Assembly (NCBI GenBank): GCA_963675185.2
Contig: CAXXOH010000003.1
Span: 124,001 to 188,000 of the forward strand
Reading direction: 5' to 3'
DNA: 64,000 nucleotides
From: Ilyobacter_A sp963675185
Lineage (GTDB): Bacteria; Fusobacteriota; Fusobacteriia; Fusobacteriales; Fusobacteriaceae
A program made the position numbers and the translations under genes. The notes beneath the pieces are model-generated. The model saw only the letters and a program-made list of their open reading frames with translations. It made no database searches and was not told the origin of the DNA. Below are positions 35,451-43,978 of this stretch, in pieces. How positions within the stretch are numbered: the stretch's first letter is position 1; every line of letters starts with the position of its first letter.

Positions 35451-36902
35451 CTATTTTAAGTTTATAACTATAGCCTTTGGTCTGCTCATGGCTTCTATGC
35501 TGTACTTTATACCCTGGGTCCCCATTCCTGACGACTTGACTCCAAGAAAAGGGAAATGATCCGGCCCTCTCTCAGTCTTGTTGTTTATCTGAACTGTGCC
35601 CACCTCTAGCTTTCTGGCTATGTAGAATGCCTTGTCTATATTTTTAGTAAACACGGAGCTCTGAAGCCCATATTCAGACCTGTTGGCTATACTAATGGCT
35701 TCCTCGATGCTTTTTACCCTTATAACCGGCAGGACAGGACCAAACGGCTCCTCCCAGGCTATCCTCATGTCAATGTTGACCTGGTCTAAAACCGTTGGGT
35801 ATAACAAATTTTTCTCTCTTTTATTGCCAGTGACAAGAGTCGCACCCTTGGTTATGGCGTCGTCTATGAGATCCTGCACGAACTCGGCAGCCCTATCGTC
35901 TATGAGAGGCGTAATAGTTGCCTCGTCCATGGGATTGCCCACCTTCAACTTTTCAACGCGCTCTTTTATTTTTTCCACCAGACTGTCTGCTATTTCTTCC
36001 ATGACCAGCACCCTTTTAACGGCGGTGCACCTCTGCCCGGAATATGAAAAAGCACCCTTGACTATATTTTCGGCTGTATCGTCTAGATCCACATCCTCTA
36101 AGACTATGGCCGCATCTTTTCCACCAAGCTCCATTATTATGGGCATCATGCCGGCTATCTTGGCTATATGTTTCCCTACTTCAGTGCTCCCAGTAAAGTT
36201 TATCATGTCTATATCTTTGTGGGTGATCAGGTAATCTCCTATGACCGAACCCCTGCCGGTCACCGTGTTTATAACCCCGTCAGGAACACCTGCCATCTGG
36301 AATGCCCTTATCAAGTGAAGTGCGCTTATGGCCCCCTGTGTAGGCGGCTTGAAGAGCACCCCGTTTCCAGCCATTAGAGCCGGGGCTATTTTGGAAGCAG
36401 ACAAGTTAACCGGGTAATTGAACGGCGCTATGGCCAGGATTACGCCGAGGGGTTCCCTGGTCACTATGGATATTTTGTTCTTTGCCTTTTCATCGAACGA
36501 GTCCCCGTACAGGGTCTCTCCCTGCATCCTTTTACCCTGTTCGGCGGTAAACCTTATGAACTCGGCGGTCCGTGTAACCTCGGTGACGGCGCTACCATAC
36601 TCTTTGGCAATTTCCGAGGCCAGCATTTTCCCAATCTGATGGGAGTATTCCTCCAAAATATTCGCCGTTTTGTGGAGCACGTCCGCCCTTTCACTTATGC
36701 TTTTTTCGGCCCATACCCTATATGAAGTTTTTACGCCGTGTATAGCTTCGTCGGCCTCTTCCATTGACATGGCCTGCACCTTGCCCACCAAGCTCCCGTC
36801 AACAGGCGAGCTTATACTCATAAGCCCCTTCCTCCTGCTTTCCACCCATTTTCCGTTTACGAGGTTTTTATACACCCCGTTTTTTATGATATTTGAGAAC
36901 AT
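35451..36902 (-). CDS. gapN: NADP-dependent non-phosphorylating glyceraldehyde-3-phosphate dehydrogenase
   Basis: Oxidises glyceraldehyde-3-phosphate directly to 3-phosphoglycerate, making NADPH and bypassing ATP formation. It is an aldehyde dehydrogenase-fold enzyme of 483 residues: IAPFNYPVNLSASKIAPALM, FKPPTQGAIS, NFTGSTEVGKHI, ELGGKDAAIVLED with the general-base Glu and SGQRCTAVKRVLVM with the catalytic Cys. The SGQRCTAVKRV signature and NNKTERGPDHFPFLGVKSSG match GapN rather than other aldehyde dehydrogenases. Start 36902 follows AGGGGGAAAG. It provides NADPH for biosynthesis in anaerobes. Confidence 0.9.
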   Translation of the reverse strand: MFSNIIKNGVYKNLVNGKWVESRRKGLMSISSPVDGSLVGKVQAMSMEEADEAIHGVKTSYRVWAEKSISERADVLHKTANILEEYSHQIGKMLASEIAKEYGSAVTEVTRTAEFIRFTAEQGKRMQGETLYGDSFDEKAKNKISIVTREPLGVILAIAPFNYPVNLSASKIAPALMAGNGVLFKPPTQGAISALHLIRAFQMAGVPDGVINTVTGRGSVIGDYLITHKDIDMINFTGSTEVGKHIAKIAGMMPIIMELGGKDAAIVLEDVDLDDTAENIVKGAFSYSGQRCTAVKRVLVMEEIADSLVEKIKERVEKLKVGNPMDEATITPLIDDRAAEFVQDLIDDAITKGATLVTGNKREKNLLYPTVLDQVNIDMRIAWEEPFGPVLPVIRVKSIEEAISIANRSEYGLQSSVFTKNIDKAFYIARKLEVGTVQINNKTERGPDHFPFLGVKSSGMGTQGIKYSIEAMSRPKAIVINLK

Positions 36903-36963
36903 CGCTTTCCCCCTATATAAAAGTTTGGTTTTTTTATCTATTAGCACGCCGGAGTTGTCACCT

Positions 36964-38589
36964 TTAGCTTTCCAAAACCTGTTTCATGCTTTCGCCCTCT
37001 TCTAAAAGATCTAGCACGTATATTATGTGACGGTTTATCCTCCTGTACTTTGCCAGTATATCCACATAGATTGCGTATGACAGGGGTTTACCCTTTAGGT
37101 TTCTCTCCATCATCAGGTTTTCATTTAGCTGTATAGGCGTTTTTTTAGCCTCCTCTATTTTAATCAGATTTGGAGTCTTAATGAGCTCCGACAGCTTATC
37201 CAGCGAACTCATTACCAGTTCATGCACCTTTTGTATCTCGACTTTTTGTGTTGCGCTTAGTTCCAGGCTGTTGTTCTTCAATTTAAGGTAGAGTTTTGCA
37301 AGACCGGCGCCGTAGTCACCGAAAGACTCATAAACGTCGCTTATGCTGAGCTGTTGCCTTATCTCAAATATATGCTTGTGGGAGCTGTTGTACTCCAAAA
37401 AATCCATAAGGGTCTTGGTTACCTCTTCTTTTAGGCTGTCCAACTCCCTCTCTGTTTTAAACAGTCCATCTATTGTATTTCTATCTTGTTCACCACTTGC
37501 TATGAGCTTTTTGAAGCTTTCCAGGCTGGATTTGAATTTTTTATCCATTAATAAAATCTGCATTTTGGACTTTTCCAGCACGATAATCGGCGCCCTCATT
37601 ATTCTAGAGTCTAAGTTTAAGCTTTCCCCACCCTCTCGCTCCTTTACCACAAGGTCTAAAAACCTTGTTAGGTAACCTAGAAAGGGGAGGAAGATGACTG
37701 CATTTGCCATGTTGAATATGGTGTGTGATACAGCTATATACCTGGATATATTATCTAGGCTTACCAGCTTGCTTACAAACTCCACGTAGTATGTGAAAAA
37801 TGGGATGACTATGGATACGCCTACTACCTTAATGAAAATATGGGCATAAGCTGCTTTTTTTGCGTTAGAAGATGTCCCTATGGATGCCAGGAAAGCAGTT
37901 ATAGTGGTGCCTATGTTTTCACCTAGTACCAGGGCCACAGCTGTCTTGTAGTGTATCAGCCCCTGGCTAGCCAGAGCCATGGTTATCCCCACGGTAGCAG
38001 CTGATGACTGCAGCAGTGCAGTTAAAACAGCCCCGGTGATGGCGGAAAATATCACTCCCTGTATATTGGTGGCTTCAAATTTTTTGAAAAGTTGAAGAAA
38101 TTTGGGCATGCTTCCAAGAGGATCCATCCCGTTTTTCATCAGCTCTAGGCCGAAGAATATCATTCCGAAACTCATCATTAAAAATGCTCTTTTTCTGCGT
38201 CTTTCGGAACGGCTGAATGTAAATCCCAGGGCCCCCACTCCTATTAAAAGAAGGCTGTATTTTCCTATTTTAAAAATCAATAGCCAGCCTGTAACTGTGG
38301 ACCCTATGTTTGCTCCCAGGATTATCCCCAGGGCCTGCTTCAGCGTCATTAGGGTGGCATTTACAAAACCTACCACCATGACGGTTGTAATTGAGCTAGA
38401 CTGTATTATGGCAGTTACCACGAGCCCCAAAAATATTGAAAGAAATCTATTATGGGTTATGGTACTTATCAGCTTTCTTAATTTGTCGCCAGATATCTCC
38501 TGCAGTGTAGAAGACATTGTCTGCATGCCATAAATAAATATACCTAGTCCGCCCAATACCCCAAAAATTATATCGAATAGGATTTCCAT
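36964..38589 (-). CDS. Na/Pi cotransporter family protein with PhoU-like tail
   Basis: This 541-residue inner-membrane protein has two inverted repeats with the QSSS motif (TAIIQSSSITTVMVVGFVNA and TALLQSSAATVGITMALASQ) that bind Na+ and phosphate in the NptA/YjbB family. The last 180 residues are a cytosolic PhoU-like helical domain (SISDVYESFGDYGAGLAKLY). It could import or export phosphate. I chose ATG 38589 behind GAGGTGAG; three codons upstream a GTG is possible. It lies 61 bp before gapN in the same direction. Confidence 0.9.
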   Translation of the reverse strand: MEILFDIIFGVLGGLGIFIYGMQTMSSTLQEISGDKLRKLISTITHNRFLSIFLGLVVTAIIQSSSITTVMVVGFVNATLMTLKQALGIILGANIGSTVTGWLLIFKIGKYSLLLIGVGALGFTFSRSERRRKRAFLMMSFGMIFFGLELMKNGMDPLGSMPKFLQLFKKFEATNIQGVIFSAITGAVLTALLQSSAATVGITMALASQGLIHYKTAVALVLGENIGTTITAFLASIGTSSNAKKAAYAHIFIKVVGVSIVIPFFTYYVEFVSKLVSLDNISRYIAVSHTIFNMANAVIFLPFLGYLTRFLDLVVKEREGGESLNLDSRIMRAPIIVLEKSKMQILLMDKKFKSSLESFKKLIASGEQDRNTIDGLFKTERELDSLKEEVTKTLMDFLEYNSSHKHIFEIRQQLSISDVYESFGDYGAGLAKLYLKLKNNSLELSATQKVEIQKVHELVMSSLDKLSELIKTPNLIKIEEAKKTPIQLNENLMMERNLKGKPLSYAIYVDILAKYRRINRHIIYVLDLLEEGESMKQVLES

Positions 38590-38687
38590 GATACTCACCT
38601 CATTTTATTTTACTGATAAAAAATGATATATCTTTTTTTTAAAATTTAAATTAATTAATAGCAAAAAAATAGGCCCATACTACGGCC

Positions 38688-39299
38688 CTATGCTTTTAAG
38701 GTATCTAAATCTATTCCATTTTTTACTAATTTTTCTTCCGCTTCCTCCAATATGATCTCTTTTAGTACCGCCATGGTGTCGTCAAACTCCACATGCCTGT
38801 CCATCATGTATATCATTTTCTTTTCAATTTCTAGCCAGGTGTCCATTGGTGCCTCGTTGTGCTGTACCTGCACTTCAAGTTTGTCCAGGGCGTTTGCCAC
38901 TTTAGCTTCGTAGCTAGACCTACTCTCCATCTCGTTCCACAGCGAAAACAGATTTTCTCCTATATCCCCTCCTAAAATACTCCTTATATATTCTATAGCC
39001 TGGGACTCTCTTTCACGCTTGAGTTTTTTTATCTCATCATCGCCCATAGCCTCGAAAGCCGGTACATCCCCCGCCTTTGCCTCCACTAGGTCATGAATTA
39101 TCGTCATCTTGAGAAGCTTTTCTAAGTCCAAATTCTTTTTTAAATACGGTGCCACCAACACGGCCATCAGAGCAACCCTCCAGGAGTGGTCTGCCACGCT
39201 TTCCTGCCTGCCGTTTGAAAGCCAGCTATGCCTCATTTCCAGCTTGAGTTTTTCGGCCAGCTTTATTATTTCGTATACCCTCAAAAGCTCATCTCTCAT
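38688..39299 (-). CDS. HD-domain phosphohydrolase (YfbR/HDDC2-like)
   Basis: This 203-residue protein of the HD superfamily has the ligands RQESVADHSWRVALMAVLV (first His), TIIHDLVEAKAGDVP (HD pair) and ANALDKLEVQVQHNE (last Asp). The arrangement matches YfbR/HDDC2-type 5'-deoxynucleotidases, which hydrolyse dNMPs and help keep nucleotide pools. The start follows AAAGGAGAAACAGG. The adjacent Na/Pi transporter gene is in the same direction 98 bp downstream. Confidence 0.87.
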   Translation of the reverse strand: MRDELLRVYEIIKLAEKLKLEMRHSWLSNGRQESVADHSWRVALMAVLVAPYLKKNLDLEKLLKMTIIHDLVEAKAGDVPAFEAMGDDEIKKLKRERESQAIEYIRSILGGDIGENLFSLWNEMESRSSYEAKVANALDKLEVQVQHNEAPMDTWLEIEKKMIYMMDRHVEFDDTMAVLKEIILEEAEEKLVKNGIDLDTLKA

Positions 39300-39353
39300 C
39301 CTGTTTCTCCTTTTGCTGTTTTCTTTTTAAGATAGCATTAAATAAAAACCCTG

Positions 39354-40217
39354 TCAAATGCCAGCTATCTTTTCCCACTGTAATACCATGTTTTTTACAT
39401 ATTTACCGCAGATAAATTTTATAAAAGGCGCCCTTATTCCCATGCTGTATTTATTGGACAGTACCACCTTCCCGTAGGTTTTTCCCTCTTCTACACTCTC
39501 CACCGTTTCGTAAGCCTGTGTGCTGACCATCCCTATCATCTTACCGTTAGATACAGCAGGCCCCCCGCTGTTTCCGGCCGAACCGGTTATATCCCCGAAA
39601 AATTTTTTGTTGTCCACGTTTATCATGGCGATTTTCCCAAAGCTCACCACAGCCAGGGTGGCTTTGTTTACCCTAGCTTCCGGAAACTCCACAATTTTCG
39701 ATATTAGGTCTGGGTACCCAACCATAAATATGTCTTCCCCCTCGTAGTGTGGCCCGTCTTCTATGTCTTCCAGCCAAGCCGGGATATACCCCAGCTCCAG
39801 CAGTTTTTTACAAAACTCGTTCTCAGCTGTCCCAAGATATATTAGAGCCAAGTCTTCGTAAGGATCCTCGGACAAGGCCACGTTTTTCTTTTCCAACTTT
39901 ATAGATTCAGTACCGGTGAACTCGCCATCTAAAAATTCCTTATGTGAGTAGTTCGGTATCCTGTAGATCATCTGGTAGACGTTGTCTTCGCCATATACCA
40001 ATGTATGCCTGGCAGTCATGAGGTAGTACCTGTCCTCGTTTTTCAAAAATACGGCGCTGGCATACCCCTTCATATTTTTATCCGGTTCGCCAAGCTCAGA
40101 GTAAGCCATTATGTTTACCGTGGCTTTTTTCCACTTTTCGATGTTTTTTGTATTTGAGCTTTTTTCTACAGTTATGAAATTTTTCAAATTTTTAAACACC
40201 CACATAGTCACCACCAT
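39354..40217 (-). CDS. trypsin-like serine protease without signal peptide
   Basis: This 287-residue protein has a chymotrypsin-fold catalytic triad: His in YYLMTARHTLVYG, Asp in DPYEDLALIYLG and Ser in ITGSAGNSGGPAVSNGKMIG. Between residues 60 and 240 it matches trypsin_2-type peptidases, but there is no PDZ domain and no clear signal peptide or N-terminal span, unlike DegP/HtrA, so it is likely cytosolic. The start could be ATG 40217 or ATG 40205; the second has GGTGGTG nearby. It has no evident partner genes. Confidence 0.8.
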   Translation of the reverse strand: MVVTMWVFKNLKNFITVEKSSNTKNIEKWKKATVNIMAYSELGEPDKNMKGYASAVFLKNEDRYYLMTARHTLVYGEDNVYQMIYRIPNYSHKEFLDGEFTGTESIKLEKKNVALSEDPYEDLALIYLGTAENEFCKKLLELGYIPAWLEDIEDGPHYEGEDIFMVGYPDLISKIVEFPEARVNKATLAVVSFGKIAMINVDNKKFFGDITGSAGNSGGPAVSNGKMIGMVSTQAYETVESVEEGKTYGKVVLSNKYSMGIRAPFIKFICGKYVKNMVLQWEKIAGI

Positions 40218-40414
40218 CCGCTCTTTTATACTTTATTAAACTTTTTCTCTGTAAATCCTCCTAAGGTTCAAATATAAATATCATTTTCAAGGATTGATGC
40301 AAAAACTAGCGTAAAATATTAATAAAGATGGTACACATTTTTCAGGCTAAACTCTCTTGCAGTATAAAGTTTCAGTATTTAACGTAAATGTATGAATGAA
40401 AAGAGGATGATTTT

Positions 40415-40972
40415 ATGAAAATATTAAGATACCTAGGGTCGCTGTCATTTGTGCTGGGATTTTTTGTGATGATATTCGCCGGGATACCCTGGTATGTAGT
40501 TGTTGCCGATGATCCGGTTACTCCTATGTGGCTTAGATCAGCAGTGTTCTTATTTTTAGGGGGCATACTTGTTGTTTTGATGAGTATCTCTTTTGAGCAG
40601 AAAAAGTATAAGTCCTCGGGAGTAGAAGAGAAGTTTGCCGAAGTGAAAAGCGAAATCTTGCTTACAAACGCTACAGTGCTGCCTGGTGTTGAAATTGCTG
40701 AAGTCTTAGGTCTGGTGCAGGGGCATACGGTTTATGCCATATGGATAGGAAAAGATCTCTCCGCAGTGGTCCGCCTAATTTTAGGAGGAGAGCTCACAGA
40801 GTACACCGAAATGATGGGCAAGGCCCGTGAGATGGCGACTAAAAAGATGCTGGTTGAGGCTGAAAATATTGGAGCGGATGCCATCATAAATATACGTTAT
40901 ATGACGACAAGCGTGGTCGGGAGCGCAGCGGAACTCTTTGCGTACGGGACAGCGGTAAAATTTAAAAAATAA
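40415..40972 (+). CDS. YbjQ-like (UPF0145) protein with N-terminal membrane spans
   Basis: The first 60 residues form two spans (LSFVLGFFVMIFAGIPWYVV and WLRSAVFLFLGGILVVLMSI). The C-terminal 100 residues are a YbjQ/DUF74 domain (TNATVLPGVEIAEVLGLVQG, AREMATKKMLVEAENIGADA, GTAVKF), a fold that assembles into pentamers and is sometimes called heavy-metal binding. At 185 residues it is a membrane-anchored variant. It lies 21 bp before the DUF4412 protein gene, suggesting a two-gene operon. Function unknown. Confidence 0.85.
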   Translation: MKILRYLGSLSFVLGFFVMIFAGIPWYVVVADDPVTPMWLRSAVFLFLGGILVVLMSISFEQKKYKSSGVEEKFAEVKSEILLTNATVLPGVEIAEVLGLVQGHTVYAIWIGKDLSAVVRLILGGELTEYTEMMGKAREMATKKMLVEAENIGADAIINIRYMTTSVVGSAAELFAYGTAVKFKK

Positions 40973-40993
40973 TTTCAGTAGGGGGTGACAAAA

Positions 40994-41758
40994 GTGGGGA
41001 AAAGTTTTTTTCTGGTTAAGCTACCGGTTTTGTTTCTAGTAATATTTAGCGGGGTCTTTGCTGACGTATACATGAAACAGAGGCACCATGTAGGTGAGAT
41101 TAATATGATGGGCAGTGTACAACCCGCCCAGGATTTCATAGTTGAATCCTGGATCACCCCTAAAAAAATGGCGGTGAAAAATCAGGGGCAAGATATCATA
41201 GTGGATATGGATAAAGGGGTGATCAGCGTTGTGGCCCATGTTGAAAAGACTATTAGCGAAATCCCTCTGGATTTCTCCAAGATTATGGCAGAAAATATGG
41301 GCGGCTCTGATTCCATGGATATGGAAGAGTTGCAAGAGTTTATGGGCAACATGATGCAGGTTAATTTCAAAGTTATAAAAACTTCGGAAAAGAAAAAAAT
41401 AGGCAGTTGGGACTGTACAAAGTACATCCAGACTCTGGAACTGGGTATGGGCGCAGTAAACTCTGAGATCTGGGCTACACCCGACATTAAAATTGACGAC
41501 GATATCTACGCCAGGTACTCTGCAAATGTCATTGCACAGATGCCCGGCGCTAGCCAAGAGATGACTGGGATACTGGAGGAGCTAAGGAAAATAGACGGGG
41601 TGCAGGTGTATATGAAGCAGACCACCAATATGATGGGGCAGTCTTTCAGCTCCACTATGGAACTCATAGAGTTCAAGGAAGGTAAGGCCCCGGAAAAAGT
41701 ATTCTTTATACCAAGCAATTACAAGAGGGTAGACCTATTTCGTGACAACGAGATGTAG
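40994..41758 (+). CDS. secreted DUF4412-like protein
   Basis: This 254-residue protein has a signal peptide (GKSFFLVKLPVLFLVIFSGV ending FA|DVYMKQ). The mature part has DVYMKQRHHVGEINMMG, a WITPKKMAVKNQGQDIIVDM strand and KKIGSWDCTKYIQTLELGMG, the pattern of DUF4412 envelope proteins (distantly LolA/LppX-like). It is Met-rich. I use GTG 40994 behind TAGGGGGTGAC; GTG 40985 is an alternative. It probably forms an operon with the YbjQ-like gene. Confidence 0.75.
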   Translation: MGKSFFLVKLPVLFLVIFSGVFADVYMKQRHHVGEINMMGSVQPAQDFIVESWITPKKMAVKNQGQDIIVDMDKGVISVVAHVEKTISEIPLDFSKIMAENMGGSDSMDMEELQEFMGNMMQVNFKVIKTSEKKKIGSWDCTKYIQTLELGMGAVNSEIWATPDIKIDDDIYARYSANVIAQMPGASQEMTGILEELRKIDGVQVYMKQTTNMMGQSFSSTMELIEFKEGKAPEKVFFIPSNYKRVDLFRDNEM

Positions 41759-41825
41759 GTGGGAAACGTCGCATGAATATTTCTGAACTGATGCTGTTTT
41801 TAAAATATAATAAAAAAAATTATAT

Positions 41826-41865
41826 AAAAAATGCAGCAGTCTCATGGTTGACTGCTGCATTTTTA
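41826..41865 (+). terminator. intrinsic terminator
   Basis: Stem AAAAATGCAGCAGTC/GACTGCTGCATTTTT, 8-base loop, about 70 bases after the DUF4412-like gene. Confidence 0.85.
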
Positions 41866-41970
41866 AATTTCTATAAAGTTTTTAATTTATTTAATATCTA
41901 GAACTCAATTTGTACTATAATACTTTTAAATAGTAATTCATGTTGTAATTAAAAATGGGAGGGATTATTT

Positions 41971-42186
41971 ATGAAAAGAATTTATGTATTGTCAGATATC
42001 TTATTCTCTATTGGTTATGATCCCGAAACTAAGCTTCTGGAGATAGAATTTTTATCCGGAGACATTTATCAATACCATAATACCCCTCCAACTCTTTTTT
42101 TAGAAATATTAAAAACAGACATTTTTAGCATTACTATGCACGAATGGATGTGTGATCTCTATCAATGCAAGAAACTCAATCTTTAA
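41971..42186 (+). CDS. KTSC-domain small protein
   Basis: This 71-residue protein has the KTSC fold pattern: SIGYDPETKLLEIEFLSGDI, YQYHNTPPTLFLEILKTDIF. The domain is named after the C-terminal part of lysyl-tRNA synthetases and occurs alone in many bacteria and phages with unknown function. The usual late YFN-R ending is replaced by TMHEWMCDLYQCKKL. The ribosome site GGAGGGATTATTT is clear. Confidence 0.75.
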   Translation: MKRIYVLSDILFSIGYDPETKLLEIEFLSGDIYQYHNTPPTLFLEILKTDIFSITMHEWMCDLYQCKKLNL

Positions 42187-42371
42187 AACTACTAAACATA
42201 TTTTCAACATCAATTTTTTACTTTCAATAACCTCTTCTAATAAATTATTTATTTGTTTATGTTTTTAATTTGAGATTTGACTTTTTTTAACAAGAGAAGT
42301 AATCTTATAAGGTAATGTTATTTACACCTCGCTCAAGAATTATTAATATTAATTTAAAGGAGAGTCTCTAC

Positions 42372-42605
42372 ATGAATGATGATATTTTTATATATTTGAA
42401 CAATGAAAAAATATTTGCTTTTGAGGATGCTAAAAATAAAAATTTATCTAAATCATCCTTAAGTGGTGCAATTAAGCACTACAATAAAATTTATTTTGAA
42501 TACTCCAATTTATATTCACATGATCCAACTATAAATAGACAACTTTCTGAATTAAAAATAGCTATATCTAAACTAGAATCTAGAGCTGATTCTTTAGATA
42601 CCTAA
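42372..42605 (+). CDS. small hypothetical protein
   Basis: This 77-residue, Lys/Ser-rich and probably helical protein (MNDDIFIYLNNEKIFAFEDA) starts at ATG 42372 behind AAAGGAGAGTC. An immediate intrinsic terminator suggests a real one-gene unit. No family is recognised. It and the KTSC gene may be remnants of mobile DNA, but nothing shows that directly. Confidence 0.6.
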   Translation: MNDDIFIYLNNEKIFAFEDAKNKNLSKSSLSGAIKHYNKIYFEYSNLYSHDPTINRQLSELKIAISKLESRADSLDT

Positions 42606-42629
42606 AAGACCTCCTAGCAGGTCTTTTTA
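42604..42629 (+). terminator. intrinsic terminator
   Basis: AAAAGACCT/AGGTCTTTTT with a short loop directly after the stop codon at 42603-42605. Confidence 0.8.
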
Positions 42630-42875
42630 ATTTGAAATAAAGTTATGAATTTATAGTAATTTTTCTTTTCTAGTTTACTCTATTTTTCTTTTTCGTTTAA
42701 TTTTCAATTCTTTTTAGTATCCGCTTTTTGATTTTATCTACTCATATCCTCAATAACTCTATACTCCTCATTTAATACTGTAAAAAACGGTGCTAAAATA
42801 CTACAATAGATGCCAGTTTTTATGGCGTATAATACAAATGATGGTTCAATATATAAAATCAAGGAGGAATAAGAG

Positions 42876-43259
42876 ATGACTAAGCAAGAGATATATAAAG
42901 AAATTGAAGAAATGTTCGGACTTGTACCGATGATGTTCAAAGCTATTCCGGACTCTTCACTAGAATTGGAATGGAAATTGTTTAAACGTGTCCAATTAGA
43001 GGAAGGACCTATTCCTAATAAATATAGGGAACTAATAGGTGTAGCTATATCAGCTGTCAGCAAGTGTAGATATTGTGCATATTTTCATACAGAATTAGCA
43101 AAACTAAATGGTGCAACCGATGAAGAAATCGAAGACGCAGTGCATTATGCAAAATCAAGTGCTGGATGGAGCACATATGTCAACGGTCTTCAAATGGATT
43201 ATGACAAATTCAAAGCTGAAATAGATGCTGCTTGTGAACATGTACGAAATAAAAAATAA
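42876..43259 (+). CDS. carboxymuconolactone decarboxylase/AhpD-family protein
   Basis: This 127-residue CMD-fold protein has a redox pair and proton relay in SAVSKCRYCAYFHTELAKLN (CxxC followed by His), the AhpD-like active site. It begins with FGLVPMMFKAIPDSSLELEW. It is likely a small peroxidase or thiol-disulfide reductase. The ribosome site AAGGAGGAATAAGAG is strong. A DUF4242 gene follows after 27 bp. Confidence 0.88.
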   Translation: MTKQEIYKEIEEMFGLVPMMFKAIPDSSLELEWKLFKRVQLEEGPIPNKYRELIGVAISAVSKCRYCAYFHTELAKLNGATDEEIEDAVHYAKSSAGWSTYVNGLQMDYDKFKAEIDAACEHVRNKK

Positions 43260-43286
43260 CATCAATATTTTAGAAAGTAGACTATA

Positions 43287-43559
43287 ATGCCTAAATATGT
43301 TATCGAACGAGACATCCCCGGAGCTGGAAATTTATCTTCTAAAGATCTAAAGCAATCCGCTCAAACTTCTTGCGATGTCTTGAAACAAATGGGACCAAAA
43401 ATTCAGTGGCTATACAGCTATGTTACTGACAATAAAATTTATTGTATCTATATTGCTCCGAATGAAGAGATGATAAGGGAACATGCTGAGAAATGAGGAT
43501 TCCCTGTAACTAAAATTTCTAAAATTGATTCAATAATAGACCCTACAACAGCAGAATAA
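43287..43559 (+). pseudogene. DUF4242 protein with in-frame TGA
   Basis: The first 69 codons (MPKYVIERDIPGAGNLSSKD through IREHAEK) are followed by TGA at 43494-43496. The same frame then continues with the conserved DUF4242 ending GFPVTKISKI and IDPTTAE before TAA at 43559. DUF4242 proteins are ferredoxin-like, some nickel-binding. The TGA removes about 20 residues of conserved C-terminus. The protein may still fold partly; a point mutation is the simplest explanation. Confidence 0.75.
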
Positions 43560-43576
43560 TTTATATATATTTATAA

Positions 43577-43608
43577 AATAAGGTTAGCCACTAGGCCGGC
43601 CTTATTTT
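43577..43608 (+). terminator. intrinsic terminator
   Basis: AAAATAAGG...CCTTATTTT hairpin, stem interrupted by G-U pairs, after the CMD/DUF4242 unit. Confidence 0.65.
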
Positions 43609-43756
43609 CATTATAGGTGAATGTTTTTCCGGTTTTGCATAAAAATAATTAGACTTTTGCAGGAACCGGTGCTATACTTTATTTAAAAATGTTTATACCT
43701 AAGCGAGCTTAGATATTTGGCGTATAAAAAAGAATAAAAGTTAAATTTATCTTAAT

Positions 43757-43845
43757 ATGATCCGAAAAGGCAAACCAGCGGAAACTCTGGGACGCAAAAC
43801 TATAGGGCCTTCACTGTTTGTATGGCAGCCAGTTACCGAAGAAGT
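43757..43845 (+). promoter_or_regulatory. c-di-GMP-I (GEMM) riboswitch aptamer
   Basis: The sequence has all consensus blocks in order: AAGGCAAACC, a P2 stem with GGAAAC loop (CCAG..CTGG), GGGACGCAAAAC, a P3 stem (TATAGGGCC...), the GGCAGCC tetraloop-receptor region and AGTTACCGAA closing P1. It lies about 130 bases before a GGDEF-EAL gene. It should sense c-di-GMP and control that gene. Confidence 0.92.
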
Positions 43846-43871
43846 TTTAGGAATCAGTATGGGGAAGTCTG

Positions 43872-43905
43872 AAAGGGAATCTTTTGGCCTTCTCTTTAGT
43901 TTTTT
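43872..43905 (+). terminator. possible riboswitch expression-platform terminator
   Basis: AAAGGGA...TCTCTTT can pair with G-U help and is followed by TTTAGTTTTTT. It lies between the aptamer and the coding start, the usual place for a ligand-controlled terminator. The stem is weak. Confidence 0.5.
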
Positions 43906-43978
43906 GAAAACATGCGATCTTCTGAAAACTCGGTACGGCCCTTATTTAAAAACATCTATAGGTACAGGGGGCATTCTA

